Source of the DNA: Alistipes onderdonkii
GTDB taxonomy: Bacteria > Bacteroidota > Bacteroidia > Bacteroidales > Rikenellaceae
Assembly (NCBI RefSeq): GCF_025145285.1
Contig: NZ_CP102251.1
Coordinates: forward strand, 434,001 to 498,000
Length of the DNA stretch: 64,000 nt
Reading direction: 5' to 3'
In this document: positions 26,230-34,537 of the stretch, piece by piece
How positions within the stretch are numbered: position 1 is the stretch's first letter
Layout of the letters: each line of letters starts with the position of its first letter
Notes under the pieces: model-generated
What the model saw: only the letters and a program-made list of their open reading frames with translations
Databases searched by the model: none
Told to the model about the DNA's origin: nothing
Program-made: the position numbers and the translations under genes

Positions 26230-28803
26230 ATGAAAAGATTTTACATTTCCATTCCGGTTCTCCTTGCAGCTGTCCTCGGCGCAGCATGCAGCAATTTCGA
26301 CGAAGCGACCCCCAAGCCGGGTGCAAACGAGGCCGTCGTCGGGCTCCGCGCCGACATCGCCCCCCGCCAGCAGACCCGCGCCGAGATCGACGTAGACTTC
26401 GAAAACGGGCTTTCAGGCTCGTGGAACGAGGTGGACATCCTCGGGGTCATCCACAAGGCGCCGGGCAGCCAGGACTTCTCCGCCCTCGGGCAGTTCGCCT
26501 TCGACCCGGAATCCCGCACGTTCAAGGGCACGCTGCCCTCCCAAACCGGCGAATGGCACTACCGCGCATTCTACCCGCACAACGGTACGGCGAGCGTCTC
26601 CGGATCGAAGACCACGGTGACCGTTCCGTTCAGCGCGCTCCGTACGCAGGAGGGTAACAGGTACAACAGCGAATACGACCTGCTGGCGGCCGATGCGATC
26701 CTGTACCCGAACGCCGCCCCGGGCATGACACCCCAGGGCGAAGCCCTCAGATTCAACCTCAACCGTTTCACGACGATCCTCGCACTGCGCATGCAGGGCG
26801 GCGCAGCGTCGGAAAAGGTGGCTTCGGTTATGCTGACGGCCGTAAAACCGATCGCTTCCGAGCAGCTGACCTTCGAACTCCCGACGAGCGCATACGACAT
26901 CGCCGCGGTCAACCCCACGCTGGTCGCCGAGGGCCCGTCGCCCGCCGGCGGCACCGTGTCGATCGACTCGGAGCGCATCACCGTCACCTACAAGGACGGC
27001 ACGGCACCCTCGGCCGACCTGAGCGAGACGTTCTTCAACGTGCTGCCCGACGAGAACTACGGGGAACTGGTCTTCACCGTCTGCACCGACAAGGGCAACA
27101 CCGCGAGCGTGACGGTAAACCGTACCACGCCGATGGTCGCCAACTGGGTCTACACCAAAATAGCGACGGGAACCTTCGCCAAAGCCACGCCCCCGACCAT
27201 CGAGTGGCTCGGACACGACCTCTCGCAGCGTTACGAGCTGGCAGACACGGGCAACGAGGCCGATATCGAGGTCAGTGTCCCGGGCGGCATCCGTAAAATG
27301 GAGGTGGAAATCATCGCCCCGGTGCTGACCGAAAGCGGATTGCTGGAGCTGGCCGGGCTTGCCCCCACGATGGAGCTGACCGCCCCGGCGACCGAGAATA
27401 TGGCCGAGATGCTCACCCAACTCGGATTCCCGACCCCTTCGCAGCTGCTCGACCAGCAGTACGCATTCTTCCAGATCGGAGGGCTGATCGACCTGCTGGC
27501 CATGGTCTGCGCCGAGGTGACGGAAACCGCACACTCCGACTTCAGGTTCACCGTCACGGACAACGCAGGGCAGCAGACCACGGTCACCCTGCAATACGCC
27601 AAGACCATCGCCTCGGCGATCACCCCGGGCGCGGCCTACAACGACGACGCGAACTTCTGGACGAACACCGCGACGCTCGCATGTGTGGTCGCCCCGGAAG
27701 ACTTCCAGCACACGACGGTCGAATACAAACGTACCGACGGCACCTGGCAGGCTGCCGCCAAGGGGACGCAGAATGCCGAAGACGGGACTTTCACAGCCAC
27801 GATCAGCAGCGCCTACAACGCCGACAACACGATGATAAGCGAAACCGGCATCCGCCCCGGCCACCGATACGAATACCGGCTCGTCATCGACGGCACGACG
27901 AAGGCTTCCGGCACGATCGACCTCACCGCCGAGAAAGGCGACCCCATCCAAAACGGCGGCATGGAGGACTGGAGTACGACGACCCTGGGCAGCAACAAAA
28001 ACATCGTATATCCGAATGCGAGCGGCAACAGCTTCTGGACATCGGGCAACAACGGACAGACCACGGGCCTATGCACCAAGAACGAAAACATATGGATCGG
28101 GAATACCAGCGGTTCCTACTGTGCATACCTGAAGCCGAACCTGACCTCGATCGGGTCGATCAAGATCTTCGCTGCCGGCAACCTGTTCACCGGCTCCTTC
28201 GACTACACGGTTTCCATATTCGGATGGAGCGGCGGAACGGCCAGCTTCGGTTCGCCCTACGCATGGACTGCACGTCCCACGGCGCTACGGGTCAAAGCCA
28301 GGGCGACGGTCGGCAACATTCAGACCCTGGGGGCGAAGAAGGACGAGCTGTCCACCTCGGACATCTCCCCCGCACGCATCTTCGTATGTATCTGCGACAG
28401 GGACACCCGAATCGACAACGTATCCCAGACCAAGGCGCTTAGCGGGGAATACAACATCAGCGGGACGTTCGAACCCTCGGACACCGGCATCGGCATCCTG
28501 GCATACGGCGACCACAAATTCACGGCCTCGACCGACGGTTGGCAGACCATAACCATCCCGATCGTCTACAACGACCGCGACGCGACGCCCATCCCGTCGA
28601 AGGCTTACAACATCATGATTTCGTGCTCCTCGGACTGCTACGGGGCATTCTTCTGCGGCAGCCAAAGCAACGAACTGTACGTCGACGACTTCGAGTGGAT
28701 ATACTACAACCCCGGCAATAACAAACCCCGGCGGCACCACGGCCTCCCTTTCGAAACCTCCCTGCACCTGCGGGGAGGTTTTTTGTCGTATCGGGCGATA
28801 TGA
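26230..28803 (+). CDS. Modular surface lipoprotein, fimbrillin-like N-terminus and PCMD C-terminus
   Basis: An 857-residue lipoprotein (signal ending LGAAC, Cys20, then SNFDE, a surface-export-type motif). Residues about 20-315 resemble fimbrillin-family/Mfa-like proteins (an Arg processing-like region QQTRAEID, FYPHNGTA, FNLNRFTTILALRM). Residues 316-455 are an Ig-like module opening EWLGHDLSQRYEL, 470-575 an FN3-like module, and 577-830 a PCMD (putative carbohydrate metabolism) domain ending VDDFEWIYY. The paralogs stop right after VDDFEWVY, whereas here 31 more residues are read across the terminator to a TGA at 28801, so the native stop appears lost. Role: probably surface adhesion or glycan binding, by inference. 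Confidence 0.8.
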   Translation: MKRFYISIPVLLAAVLGAACSNFDEATPKPGANEAVVGLRADIAPRQQTRAEIDVDFENGLSGSWNEVDILGVIHKAPGSQDFSALGQFAFDPESRTFKGTLPSQTGEWHYRAFYPHNGTASVSGSKTTVTVPFSALRTQEGNRYNSEYDLLAADAILYPNAAPGMTPQGEALRFNLNRFTTILALRMQGGAASEKVASVMLTAVKPIASEQLTFELPTSAYDIAAVNPTLVAEGPSPAGGTVSIDSERITVTYKDGTAPSADLSETFFNVLPDENYGELVFTVCTDKGNTASVTVNRTTPMVANWVYTKIATGTFAKATPPTIEWLGHDLSQRYELADTGNEADIEVSVPGGIRKMEVEIIAPVLTESGLLELAGLAPTMELTAPATENMAEMLTQLGFPTPSQLLDQQYAFFQIGGLIDLLAMVCAEVTETAHSDFRFTVTDNAGQQTTVTLQYAKTIASAITPGAAYNDDANFWTNTATLACVVAPEDFQHTTVEYKRTDGTWQAAAKGTQNAEDGTFTATISSAYNADNTMISETGIRPGHRYEYRLVIDGTTKASGTIDLTAEKGDPIQNGGMEDWSTTTLGSNKNIVYPNASGNSFWTSGNNGQTTGLCTKNENIWIGNTSGSYCAYLKPNLTSIGSIKIFAAGNLFTGSFDYTVSIFGWSGGTASFGSPYAWTARPTALRVKARATVGNIQTLGAKKDELSTSDISPARIFVCICDRDTRIDNVSQTKALSGEYNISGTFEPSDTGIGILAYGDHKFTASTDGWQTITIPIVYNDRDATPIPSKAYNIMISCSSDCYGAFFCGSQSNELYVDDFEWIYYNPGNNKPRRHHGLPFETSLHLRGGFLSYRAI
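28755..28784 (+). terminator. Intrinsic terminator inside the extended 3' end of the copy-1 lipoprotein gene
   Basis: AACCTCCC and GGGGAGGTT pair around a 9-base loop, followed by six T ending at 28784. It lies upstream of the TGA of the 26230 gene, so the current reading frame crosses its own terminator. The equivalent hairpin at 31575 lies outside its gene. Confidence 0.85.
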
Positions 28804-28905
28804 CAACAAGTTATGGGGCTCCTGCGCCCTTCCCGGCGGATCGGCACACATACGCGAGGACGGGAAATAGTGAAACAGCGGGCGTTTATGATGAAATTGC
28901 CCGGG

Positions 28906-28950
28906 TTCGTTGAATTTATTTTCATTTGCGGCTGCGCAAACCTACTTTTG
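28906..28950 (+). promoter_or_regulatory. Island promoter, copy 2, with 16-base shared box
   Basis: TTCGTTGAATTTATTT at 28906-28921, 21 bases, TACTTTTG at 28943-28950; ATG of the mini-ORF after 27 bases. Further upstream, TGATGAAA (28889-28896) is also shared with copy 3 at the same distance from the box. Confidence 0.78.
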
Positions 28951-28977
28951 TTATGTCACTTTAAACTTTTGCATATC

Positions 28978-29142
28978 ATGGGAATTGAATTAGCCAAACG
29001 AGGGGGGGGGAAATACTCCGTCCCTACCATCGAAGTAATCGAGATCACGACTGAAAAGGGATTTGCCACATCACCGGTAGGCGGGAGTGTTCTTCCGATG
29101 TCCTATGACGACAGTTACATGGACGAATCCGACGAAGCCTAA
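28978..29142 (+). CDS. Leader mini-protein with G9 tract, copy 2
   Basis: A 54-residue ORF: MGIELAKRGGGKYSVP, then TIEVIEITTEKGFATS, ending SYDDSYMDESDEA. The Y-x2-P-x2-E ... E-x-G-(F/V)-x-x-S pattern resembles a loose class of short Bacteroidetes proteins found before surface-protein genes (recalled, not searched). Codons 9-11 are encoded by nine consecutive G (29002-29010), and nine keeps the frame open. A longer in-frame start at 28813 is rejected because it would span the promoter. The lipoprotein gene begins 12 bases after the stop, so translation coupling is possible. Function unknown. Confidence 0.7.
   Translation: MGIELAKRGGGKYSVPTIEVIEITTEKGFATSPVGGSVLPMSYDDSYMDESDEA
29002..29010 (+). 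repeat. Nine-G run in the leader mini-ORF
   Basis: Run of nine G encoding Gly-Gly-Gly. Loss or gain of one base would truncate the mini-protein, so it could act as a slippage switch. Confidence 0.9.
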
Positions 29143-29154
29143 CACCGCAGCGCC

Positions 29155-31533
29155 ATGAAGAAATCCCTCAAACTCCTCTTCTGTGCAACGGCCCTCGCAT
29201 CGCTGGCCGGCTGCAACAAGTTCGACGAAGCGGACACCGCCCCGGACTCCGGCAACGGTTCGCTTATTAAAGTCTATGCCAAGGTCGCCGAGAACGACGG
29301 CACCCGCGCCAACATCCATGTCGGCGAAAGCGCCTTCACGGCCGAATGGGAAGCCGGCGACGCCCTGGGCATCCTGCCTGTCAAAACCGGCGGCACGGCA
29401 CCGGCCACGGCTGCCAAATTCGACTACAACACAACCTCGGCCGCATTCGAAGGTTCGCTCAACGATTTCGCAGCGGGCGGCGGCAATTACTATGCCTTCT
29501 TCCCCCACGCGAAGGTCACCGGCACCACGGCCAACCTCCCGTTCGGGAACCTGCGCACGCAGGCGGGCAACGATTTCAACAGCGCCTACGACGCGCTGGT
29601 CGCCACCCCCAGGGCATACACCGATGACGACGAGGCGGGCAAGGCCGACGGCAAAGACGTCACCTTCACGCTGCACCGCCTTACGTCGATCCTCAATTTC
29701 TCCATCGCCACGCCGGCCGACAAGGTGAAATACCTGCTGCTGACCGCCGGCGGGGAAACCCAGAAGCTTTCGGCCTCGAGCCTCGATTTCGCCCTCAAAA
29801 ACGGGGGTGCCGAGACAGTTGCCAGCCTCAGCACAACCGACCAGTCGAACGTCATCGCATTGCAATACACGCCCGATGCGGCGGGCGGCGACCACGTCGA
29901 AGCCTTCTTCAACGTCCCGGCCGACCTCTACCCCACGCTGACGCTCGACGTAATCGACTCCGACAACCAGATGGCCACGGTCACGGTCGACCGCACCGAA
30001 GCCTTCGAAGCCGGAACGCTCTATAAGAAAGCGGTCGACGCCCCGCAGTTCGCCTCCATCGCGCCCCCGTCGCTCGTATGGCCGAATCAGGATATGAACG
30101 AACCGCACGACATTACTAAATGCGGCACCGATTATGAGGCCAATATCCAGATTACCGTCCCGGGAGGTATCGCAGGGCTTATGGTAAATATCACGTCCGG
30201 TGTACTGAATGAAATGGGCCTTACAGCACTCGATCTTTTCAGTACTGATTTAGGGCTTCCTGGGATGACCGGCGGCGTTGCTATTCAGTATCAGAAATCT
30301 ACAATCTTCAATATTACTGAACTCATACCTTTGATCGCTGGACTAGCCGCCCCTGGCAGCGAACATATTTTCGAGGTAGTCGTAACCGATCTGGCCGGAC
30401 AGCAAACGACTCAAAATTTGGCATTTTATATGCCGTCCTCATCCCCAATTACCTATAACGAGGATGCAGACCTTTGGGCCAATACAGCATCGTTTACGCT
30501 TTCAAATATTCCGACCGACGCGACATCTGTCAGCGTACAATACAAAAAATCGACAGAGACTGCATGGCAGACCGCCGAAATTACCGAAAACAATACAAAA
30601 GCGGAAATAAAACCAGACTGGACATCATTTACAACTCCCGATTGGGCTACTCCAAATGCAACTGACAATACAGTTCTCCCATTCCAGCGCATTGCTACAG
30701 GGACAGGAGTGTTCGCAGGAAATACTTATGATTATAAACTAATTGTCGACGGTAGTGAATATACAGGGCAATTTACCACCGACGCAGGTAATACGATTAC
30801 CGACGGCAGTTTAGAATCTTGGAAAAACACCCAACAATTCCCTGGTAGCGAATCGGGCTCTTTGACGAAAAGTTATACTTATAATTTTTGGGGTAGCGGT
30901 TATAACAGCTTTGCACCTAATTTATGTACTCGAGATGAGACAAAATCAGGGCGAAGCGGAACATACTGTGCAAAACTGACTGCAACCTACAATAGCTTAG
31001 CAAGTGTTCCTGCTCCTGGAAACCTATTTACGGGAGATTTTAGAATTTCATTGAGTCCGATGGGCGGATATGTTTCTTTCGGAAAACCATACACATATAC
31101 AGCTCGTCCCAGCGCAGTTAAATTTAAATATCATGCAAAAATCGGGACAATCGACTATAATCTTCATAGTGGAAAAATTGCGGTGGGTGATATGGACAAA
31201 GCCAGAGTAATGGTATGTATTGTTGATTGGACGGCTCAACAACAAGTATATGCTGGAAAAAACGCTCCATCCGGAACATGGGATCCAGAGATACAAACAT
31301 CGACTAACAACGGAGCAATCATTGGTTATGCTTCCAAATTCATCGAAGAATCCACCCAAGGTGATGAAATGGTGGAAGTCATAGTTCCGATAAATTATTA
31401 TCAACAGACAGAACAAGCTCCGAAAAACTCGTACAATATCGTAATATCATGCTCAACAAGCGCATACGGAGATTACATGGATGCATGCACCTCCAACGAG
31501 ATGTACGTCGACGATTTCGAATGGGTATACTAA
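29155..31533 (+). CDS. Modular surface lipoprotein, fimbrillin-like and PCMD, GC-mosaic
   Basis: A 792-residue lipoprotein (signal ending SLAGC, Cys20, then NKFDEAD). Residues 21-300 are fimbrillin-like (WEAGDALGILPV, YYAFFPHAKV, FTLHRLTSILNFSI). An Ig-like module (LVWPNQDMNEPHDI) covers about 300-430, an FN3-like module about 435-540, and the PCMD domain about 545-792 ending VDDFEWVY. The 5' half is GC-rich (70% in one counted 60-base line), while from about 30110 to 31480 it drops to 37-43% in three counted lines, although the protein there is closely similar to the GC-rich gene at 34538. This suggests that the 3' half was imported by recombination. Probable surface adhesin or glycan-binding protein. 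Confidence 0.8.
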   Translation: MKKSLKLLFCATALASLAGCNKFDEADTAPDSGNGSLIKVYAKVAENDGTRANIHVGESAFTAEWEAGDALGILPVKTGGTAPATAAKFDYNTTSAAFEGSLNDFAAGGGNYYAFFPHAKVTGTTANLPFGNLRTQAGNDFNSAYDALVATPRAYTDDDEAGKADGKDVTFTLHRLTSILNFSIATPADKVKYLLLTAGGETQKLSASSLDFALKNGGAETVASLSTTDQSNVIALQYTPDAAGGDHVEAFFNVPADLYPTLTLDVIDSDNQMATVTVDRTEAFEAGTLYKKAVDAPQFASIAPPSLVWPNQDMNEPHDITKCGTDYEANIQITVPGGIAGLMVNITSGVLNEMGLTALDLFSTDLGLPGMTGGVAIQYQKSTIFNITELIPLIAGLAAPGSEHIFEVVVTDLAGQQTTQNLAFYMPSSSPITYNEDADLWANTASFTLSNIPTDATSVSVQYKKSTETAWQTAEITENNTKAEIKPDWTSFTTPDWATPNATDNTVLPFQRIATGTGVFAGNTYDYKLIVDGSEYTGQFTTDAGNTITDGSLESWKNTQQFPGSESGSLTKSYTYNFWGSGYNSFAPNLCTRDETKSGRSGTYCAKLTATYNSLASVPAPGNLFTGDFRISLSPMGGYVSFGKPYTYTARPSAVKFKYHAKIGTIDYNLHSGKIAVGDMDKARVMVCIVDWTAQQQVYAGKNAPSGTWDPEIQTSTNNGAIIGYASKFIEESTQGDEMVEVIVPINYYQQTEQAPKNSYNIVISCSTSAYGDYMDACTSNEMYVDDFEWVY

Positions 31534-31574
31534 CCCACCGGAAATATCCGGAAGGCCAGAGGCCTTTATCCCCG

Positions 31575-31603
31575 ACCTCCCTGCGATTGCAGGGAGGTTT
31601 TTT
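31575..31603 (+). terminator. Intrinsic terminator after the copy-2 lipoprotein gene
   Basis: ACCTCCCTGC and GCAGGGAGGT form a perfect 10-base stem with a 4-base loop, followed by a T-run ending at 31603. Confidence 0.92.
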
Positions 31604-31751
31604 CTTGCGCGGGGTATTGCCGCGGCGGGCCGTCGTGCAACACGGACGGTCGGCACACAGCCCGCGGGCGGATGCATCCTGTGCCGAAAAAGTCAAAAAA
31701 AAGGTTCGAACAGGTTTGCCCGACAGGGTGTTCGTGATGAAAAACCAGGCA

Positions 31752-31796
31752 TTCGTTGAATTTATTTCCAAGATACGCGCCGCATGTCTATTTTTG
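31752..31796 (+). promoter_or_regulatory. Island promoter, copy 3, with 16-base shared box
   Basis: TTCGTTGAATTTATTT at 31752-31767, 21 bases, TATTTTTG at 31789-31796. TGATGAAA lies 9 bases upstream of the box, as in copy 2. An ATG follows after 27 bases (31824). This promoter probably drives the six-gene unit ending at 39439. Confidence 0.78.
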
Positions 31797-31823
31797 CACA
31801 TTGCCAATAAAAAACTCATACCC

Positions 31824-31988
31824 ATGCGCATAAAATTCCGGACATCCCGACCCATGCAAACGCCTCGGGATATTTCATATACCGGTAATCCGACCGGCGG
31901 CACAACGGCATATCCCGCCGTACTCCCGGCAGCGCACGAGGCAACCGAGAATCCCGACAACATCTTTTACCGAACGATCCGGACTGCT
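31824..31988 (+). other. Leader-ORF position of copy 3, in frame with the next gene
   Basis: At the same distance from the promoter as the mini-ORFs of copies 1 and 2, an ATG opens 55 codons (MRIKFRTSRPMQTPRD...) with no stop, running in frame into the lipoprotein start at 31989. It shows no convincing sequence similarity to the other mini-proteins. It may be untranslated leader, a fused degenerate leader, or an N-terminal extension that would bury the signal peptide. Confidence 0.4.
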
Positions 31989-32789
31989 ATGAAAAAACAA
32001 CTTATATATCTATTGGCATCGGCGGGCCTGCTGGCCGCCGGATGCTCCACGGAAAACGACACGGAAGCGACGGGATACGGCACCCTGTCCGTTAGCTGCA
32101 CGGCCGACACGTCGATCGACACGGCTTCGGCCGAGGCTTCAGGCACGCCCGAAGCGCCCGCAGCCGGGGCTTTCTCGCTCACGGTAACGGGCGAAACGGG
32201 CACGCAGAAATGGGATACGCTCACCGAGTTCGAGCAGAGCGAAACCGTCTTCCGGATGGGCAGCTACACCGTCGCGATCGCCCACGGCGACCCCGATGCG
32301 GAAGGAGCCGGCAAACCTTACTATTATGCCGAACAAAAGATCGAAGTGCTGCCCCGGCGCACGGTAAATGCAGACCTGACCGCCACGGTGGCCAATTCGC
32401 AGGTGGTAATCCGCGCCACGGAGCAGTTCCTCGCCTATTTCCACGATGCCAGGTTCACCGTGACGACGGCCTCGGGCAATGAATTCGCCTTCACGCCCGG
32501 CAGCGACCCTGCCGACGAACCGGTGTTCGTCAAGGGCGGCACGCGGCTCACGGTGACCGGCACGGCACGCCGCCAGAGCCCGACGGGCACGGGGGAAGGC
32601 CCCGAGGTGACTTTCTCCGCCCAGACGCTCGACGCCACGACGCCGCGCACCTGCCACATCATCACCTACGATGCCAAAAACGCGGGCAGCGCCACGCTGA
32701 CCATCACACTCGGCGAGGATTACACCGATACCCGGACGCTTGACTGCGAGGTCAACGAGGGAGCCATCGACGATACCGAAAAGAAATAA
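31989..32789 (+). CDS. DUF4493-like surface lipoprotein
   Basis: A 266-residue lipoprotein (signal ending LLAAGC, Cys19, then STENDTEA). The body follows the DUF4493 pattern: opening GTLSVSC, FSLTVTGETGTQKWDTLTEF, FRMGSYTVAIAHGDPDAEG, YYYAEQKIEVLPRRTVNADL. DUF4493 is a Bacteroidetes surface-protein domain without known function. First gene of the six-gene unit; 14 bases separate it from the next gene. The ATG at 31989 is chosen because it opens the signal peptide. Confidence 0.78.
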   Translation: MKKQLIYLLASAGLLAAGCSTENDTEATGYGTLSVSCTADTSIDTASAEASGTPEAPAAGAFSLTVTGETGTQKWDTLTEFEQSETVFRMGSYTVAIAHGDPDAEGAGKPYYYAEQKIEVLPRRTVNADLTATVANSQVVIRATEQFLAYFHDARFTVTTASGNEFAFTPGSDPADEPVFVKGGTRLTVTGTARRQSPTGTGEGPEVTFSAQTLDATTPRTCHIITYDAKNAGSATLTITLGEDYTDTRTLDCEVNEGAIDDTEKK

Positions 32790-32803
32790 AAACAGGGAAA
32801 GAT

Positions 32804-34525
32804 ATGAAAACATTTACCAAATTTCTTACGATGTTAGCGGTTGCGGCACTCTTCGCGACCGGCTGTGTAAACGAAGAGCCCCCGTACAAGGAGGATCCGA
32901 ACCCCGAGCCCGCCGGGATGACCGGCTATCTGTCGATCGGCAACCTCTCGATGACAGTCGTCTACGACGAAACCGAAATCCGTCCCGACGACACGTCGGA
33001 CGAGACGCAGGCCGCACGCACCGCATCCGGGACGCGCGCTACGGCTCCCGACGTGGACAGCTTTATCGTGGAGATCCTCGACGCCGACAACGCGCAGGTA
33101 CTCGAAATGACCTATGCCGAGCTGAAGGAGCAGCTCAAGACGCCGATGGAACTGAAGGTGGGCGCCTACCGCATGGAAGTCCGCTCGGAAGACACGATGC
33201 CCGGCGTGGACTGGGAACACCCCGTCTACGGTGCGACGAGCGACTTTACGATCACCAAGGCACAGACGACCTCGCCCGAAGAGGTGGTCTGCACCCTGCA
33301 GAACATCAAAGTCTCGGTGGAATATTCGTCCGAGCTGGCCGATATGCTGGCCGACACCAGCAAGGCCACCGTATCGCTGGGCGACACCAGCCTGGATTTC
33401 CTCAAAACCGCAACCCGGGCGGCCTATTTCAAACCGCAGGCACTGGAAAACACCCTGGACTTCGTATTCGACGGCACTTTCGCCGACACCGATGTCCCCG
33501 CTAAATTCAGCAAGCAGATCACCGGGGTCAAGGCCGGGCAATGGCGCAAGGTTTCGGTCGTAATCGGCTACGCCGACAAGGGCAACATCCTCTTCTCGGT
33601 CAAAGTCGACAACAGCATCCTCCAGGACAACAAGTTCGTCGTCGACGGTACGGAAAACCTCGGGGAAGAGCTCCTCGAAGACCCCAACGCCCCGGCACTC
33701 ACCTGGCCCGGGCACGACATGACGCAGCCCTTCACGCTAACCGACGCCATGTTCGACGCGGAAGGGAACTGCATCGAACCGTTCGCATTCGACCTCTCCT
33801 CGCCCAACGGCATCGAATCGCTGCAAGTGACCGTCGGCTCCACCAACAGCCAGTTCCTGGCGTCGATGTCCGCCATCCAGTTGCCCCAAACATTCGACCT
33901 CTGCGCCCTCGACGCATCTTCGGCGGCAGGGATTATCCTCAAGGGCTTCGGCTACCCCGTAGGCAGCGAACTCAAAGGACAGACGGCCAAGAGTTTCAAC
34001 ATCGCAGGGCAGATCAGGGCGCTCTATGAATTCGACGGTACGCACACCTTCGCCTTCACGATGACCGATGCAAAAAACGTCTCGTCCGAAGCCGTACTGA
34101 CGCTCGTAGTCGATAAAAGCTCGGGGCAGACGGGCCCCCGGATCACGTGGCGCGGCTACGACATCGACCAGCAATACGAAGTGCAGAAGGACATGGTGAT
34201 CGACATCGACATCGAGGCCGACAAAGGCATCAAGTCGTTCTTCGTGACGATCGACTCCGAAACGCTCAGGCCGCTGCTGCCGGTGATCAACCTGCCGGAG
34301 AAATTCGACATCTGCGACATCCCCGACGAACTGGTCGAAGTCCTGCACGGCGAATTCGGGTTCCCGATCAACGAGCAGGTAAAGAACCAGACGTCGGTGA
34401 CCTTCTCGATCACCAAATTCGTCGAGATACTGCTGGAAATCCCGGGCGAGCATAATTTCGTCCTCGACGTGACGGACAACGATAATGTACTGACACACAA
34501 GACTGTCAAACTCATCGTCCACTAA
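32804..34525 (+). CDS. DUF4493 lipoprotein with two tandem Ig-like modules
   Basis: A 573-residue lipoprotein (signal ending LFATGC, Cys21, then VNEEPPYKEDP). Residues about 40-290 form a DUF4493 domain (MTGYLSIGNLSMTVVYD, SFIVEILDADNAQVLEMTY, LKVGAYRMEVRSEDT, VVCTLQNIKVSVEYS, AYFKPQALENTLDFVF). Two repeats of about 130 residues follow, opening LTWPGHDMTQPFTL and ITWRGYDIDQQYEV and both containing a 'FD(L/I)C' and an 'FGFP/FGYP' block. Single copies of the same module occur in the proteins at 26230 and 29155. Likely an elongated surface stalk. Confidence 0.8.
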   Translation: MKTFTKFLTMLAVAALFATGCVNEEPPYKEDPNPEPAGMTGYLSIGNLSMTVVYDETEIRPDDTSDETQAARTASGTRATAPDVDSFIVEILDADNAQVLEMTYAELKEQLKTPMELKVGAYRMEVRSEDTMPGVDWEHPVYGATSDFTITKAQTTSPEEVVCTLQNIKVSVEYSSELADMLADTSKATVSLGDTSLDFLKTATRAAYFKPQALENTLDFVFDGTFADTDVPAKFSKQITGVKAGQWRKVSVVIGYADKGNILFSVKVDNSILQDNKFVVDGTENLGEELLEDPNAPALTWPGHDMTQPFTLTDAMFDAEGNCIEPFAFDLSSPNGIESLQVTVGSTNSQFLASMSAIQLPQTFDLCALDASSAAGIILKGFGYPVGSELKGQTAKSFNIAGQIRALYEFDGTHTFAFTMTDAKNVSSEAVLTLVVDKSSGQTGPRITWRGYDIDQQYEVQKDMVIDIDIEADKGIKSFFVTIDSETLRPLLPVINLPEKFDICDIPDELVEVLHGEFGFPINEQVKNQTSVTFSITKFVEILLEIPGEHNFVLDVTDNDNVLTHKTVKLIVH

Positions 34526-34537
34526 AGCCGACCGATA

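Noticed and set aside
28813..28977. Longer start for the leader mini-protein
   Set aside because: It would include the whole shared promoter; the ATG at 28978 fits the spacing seen at the other two promoters.
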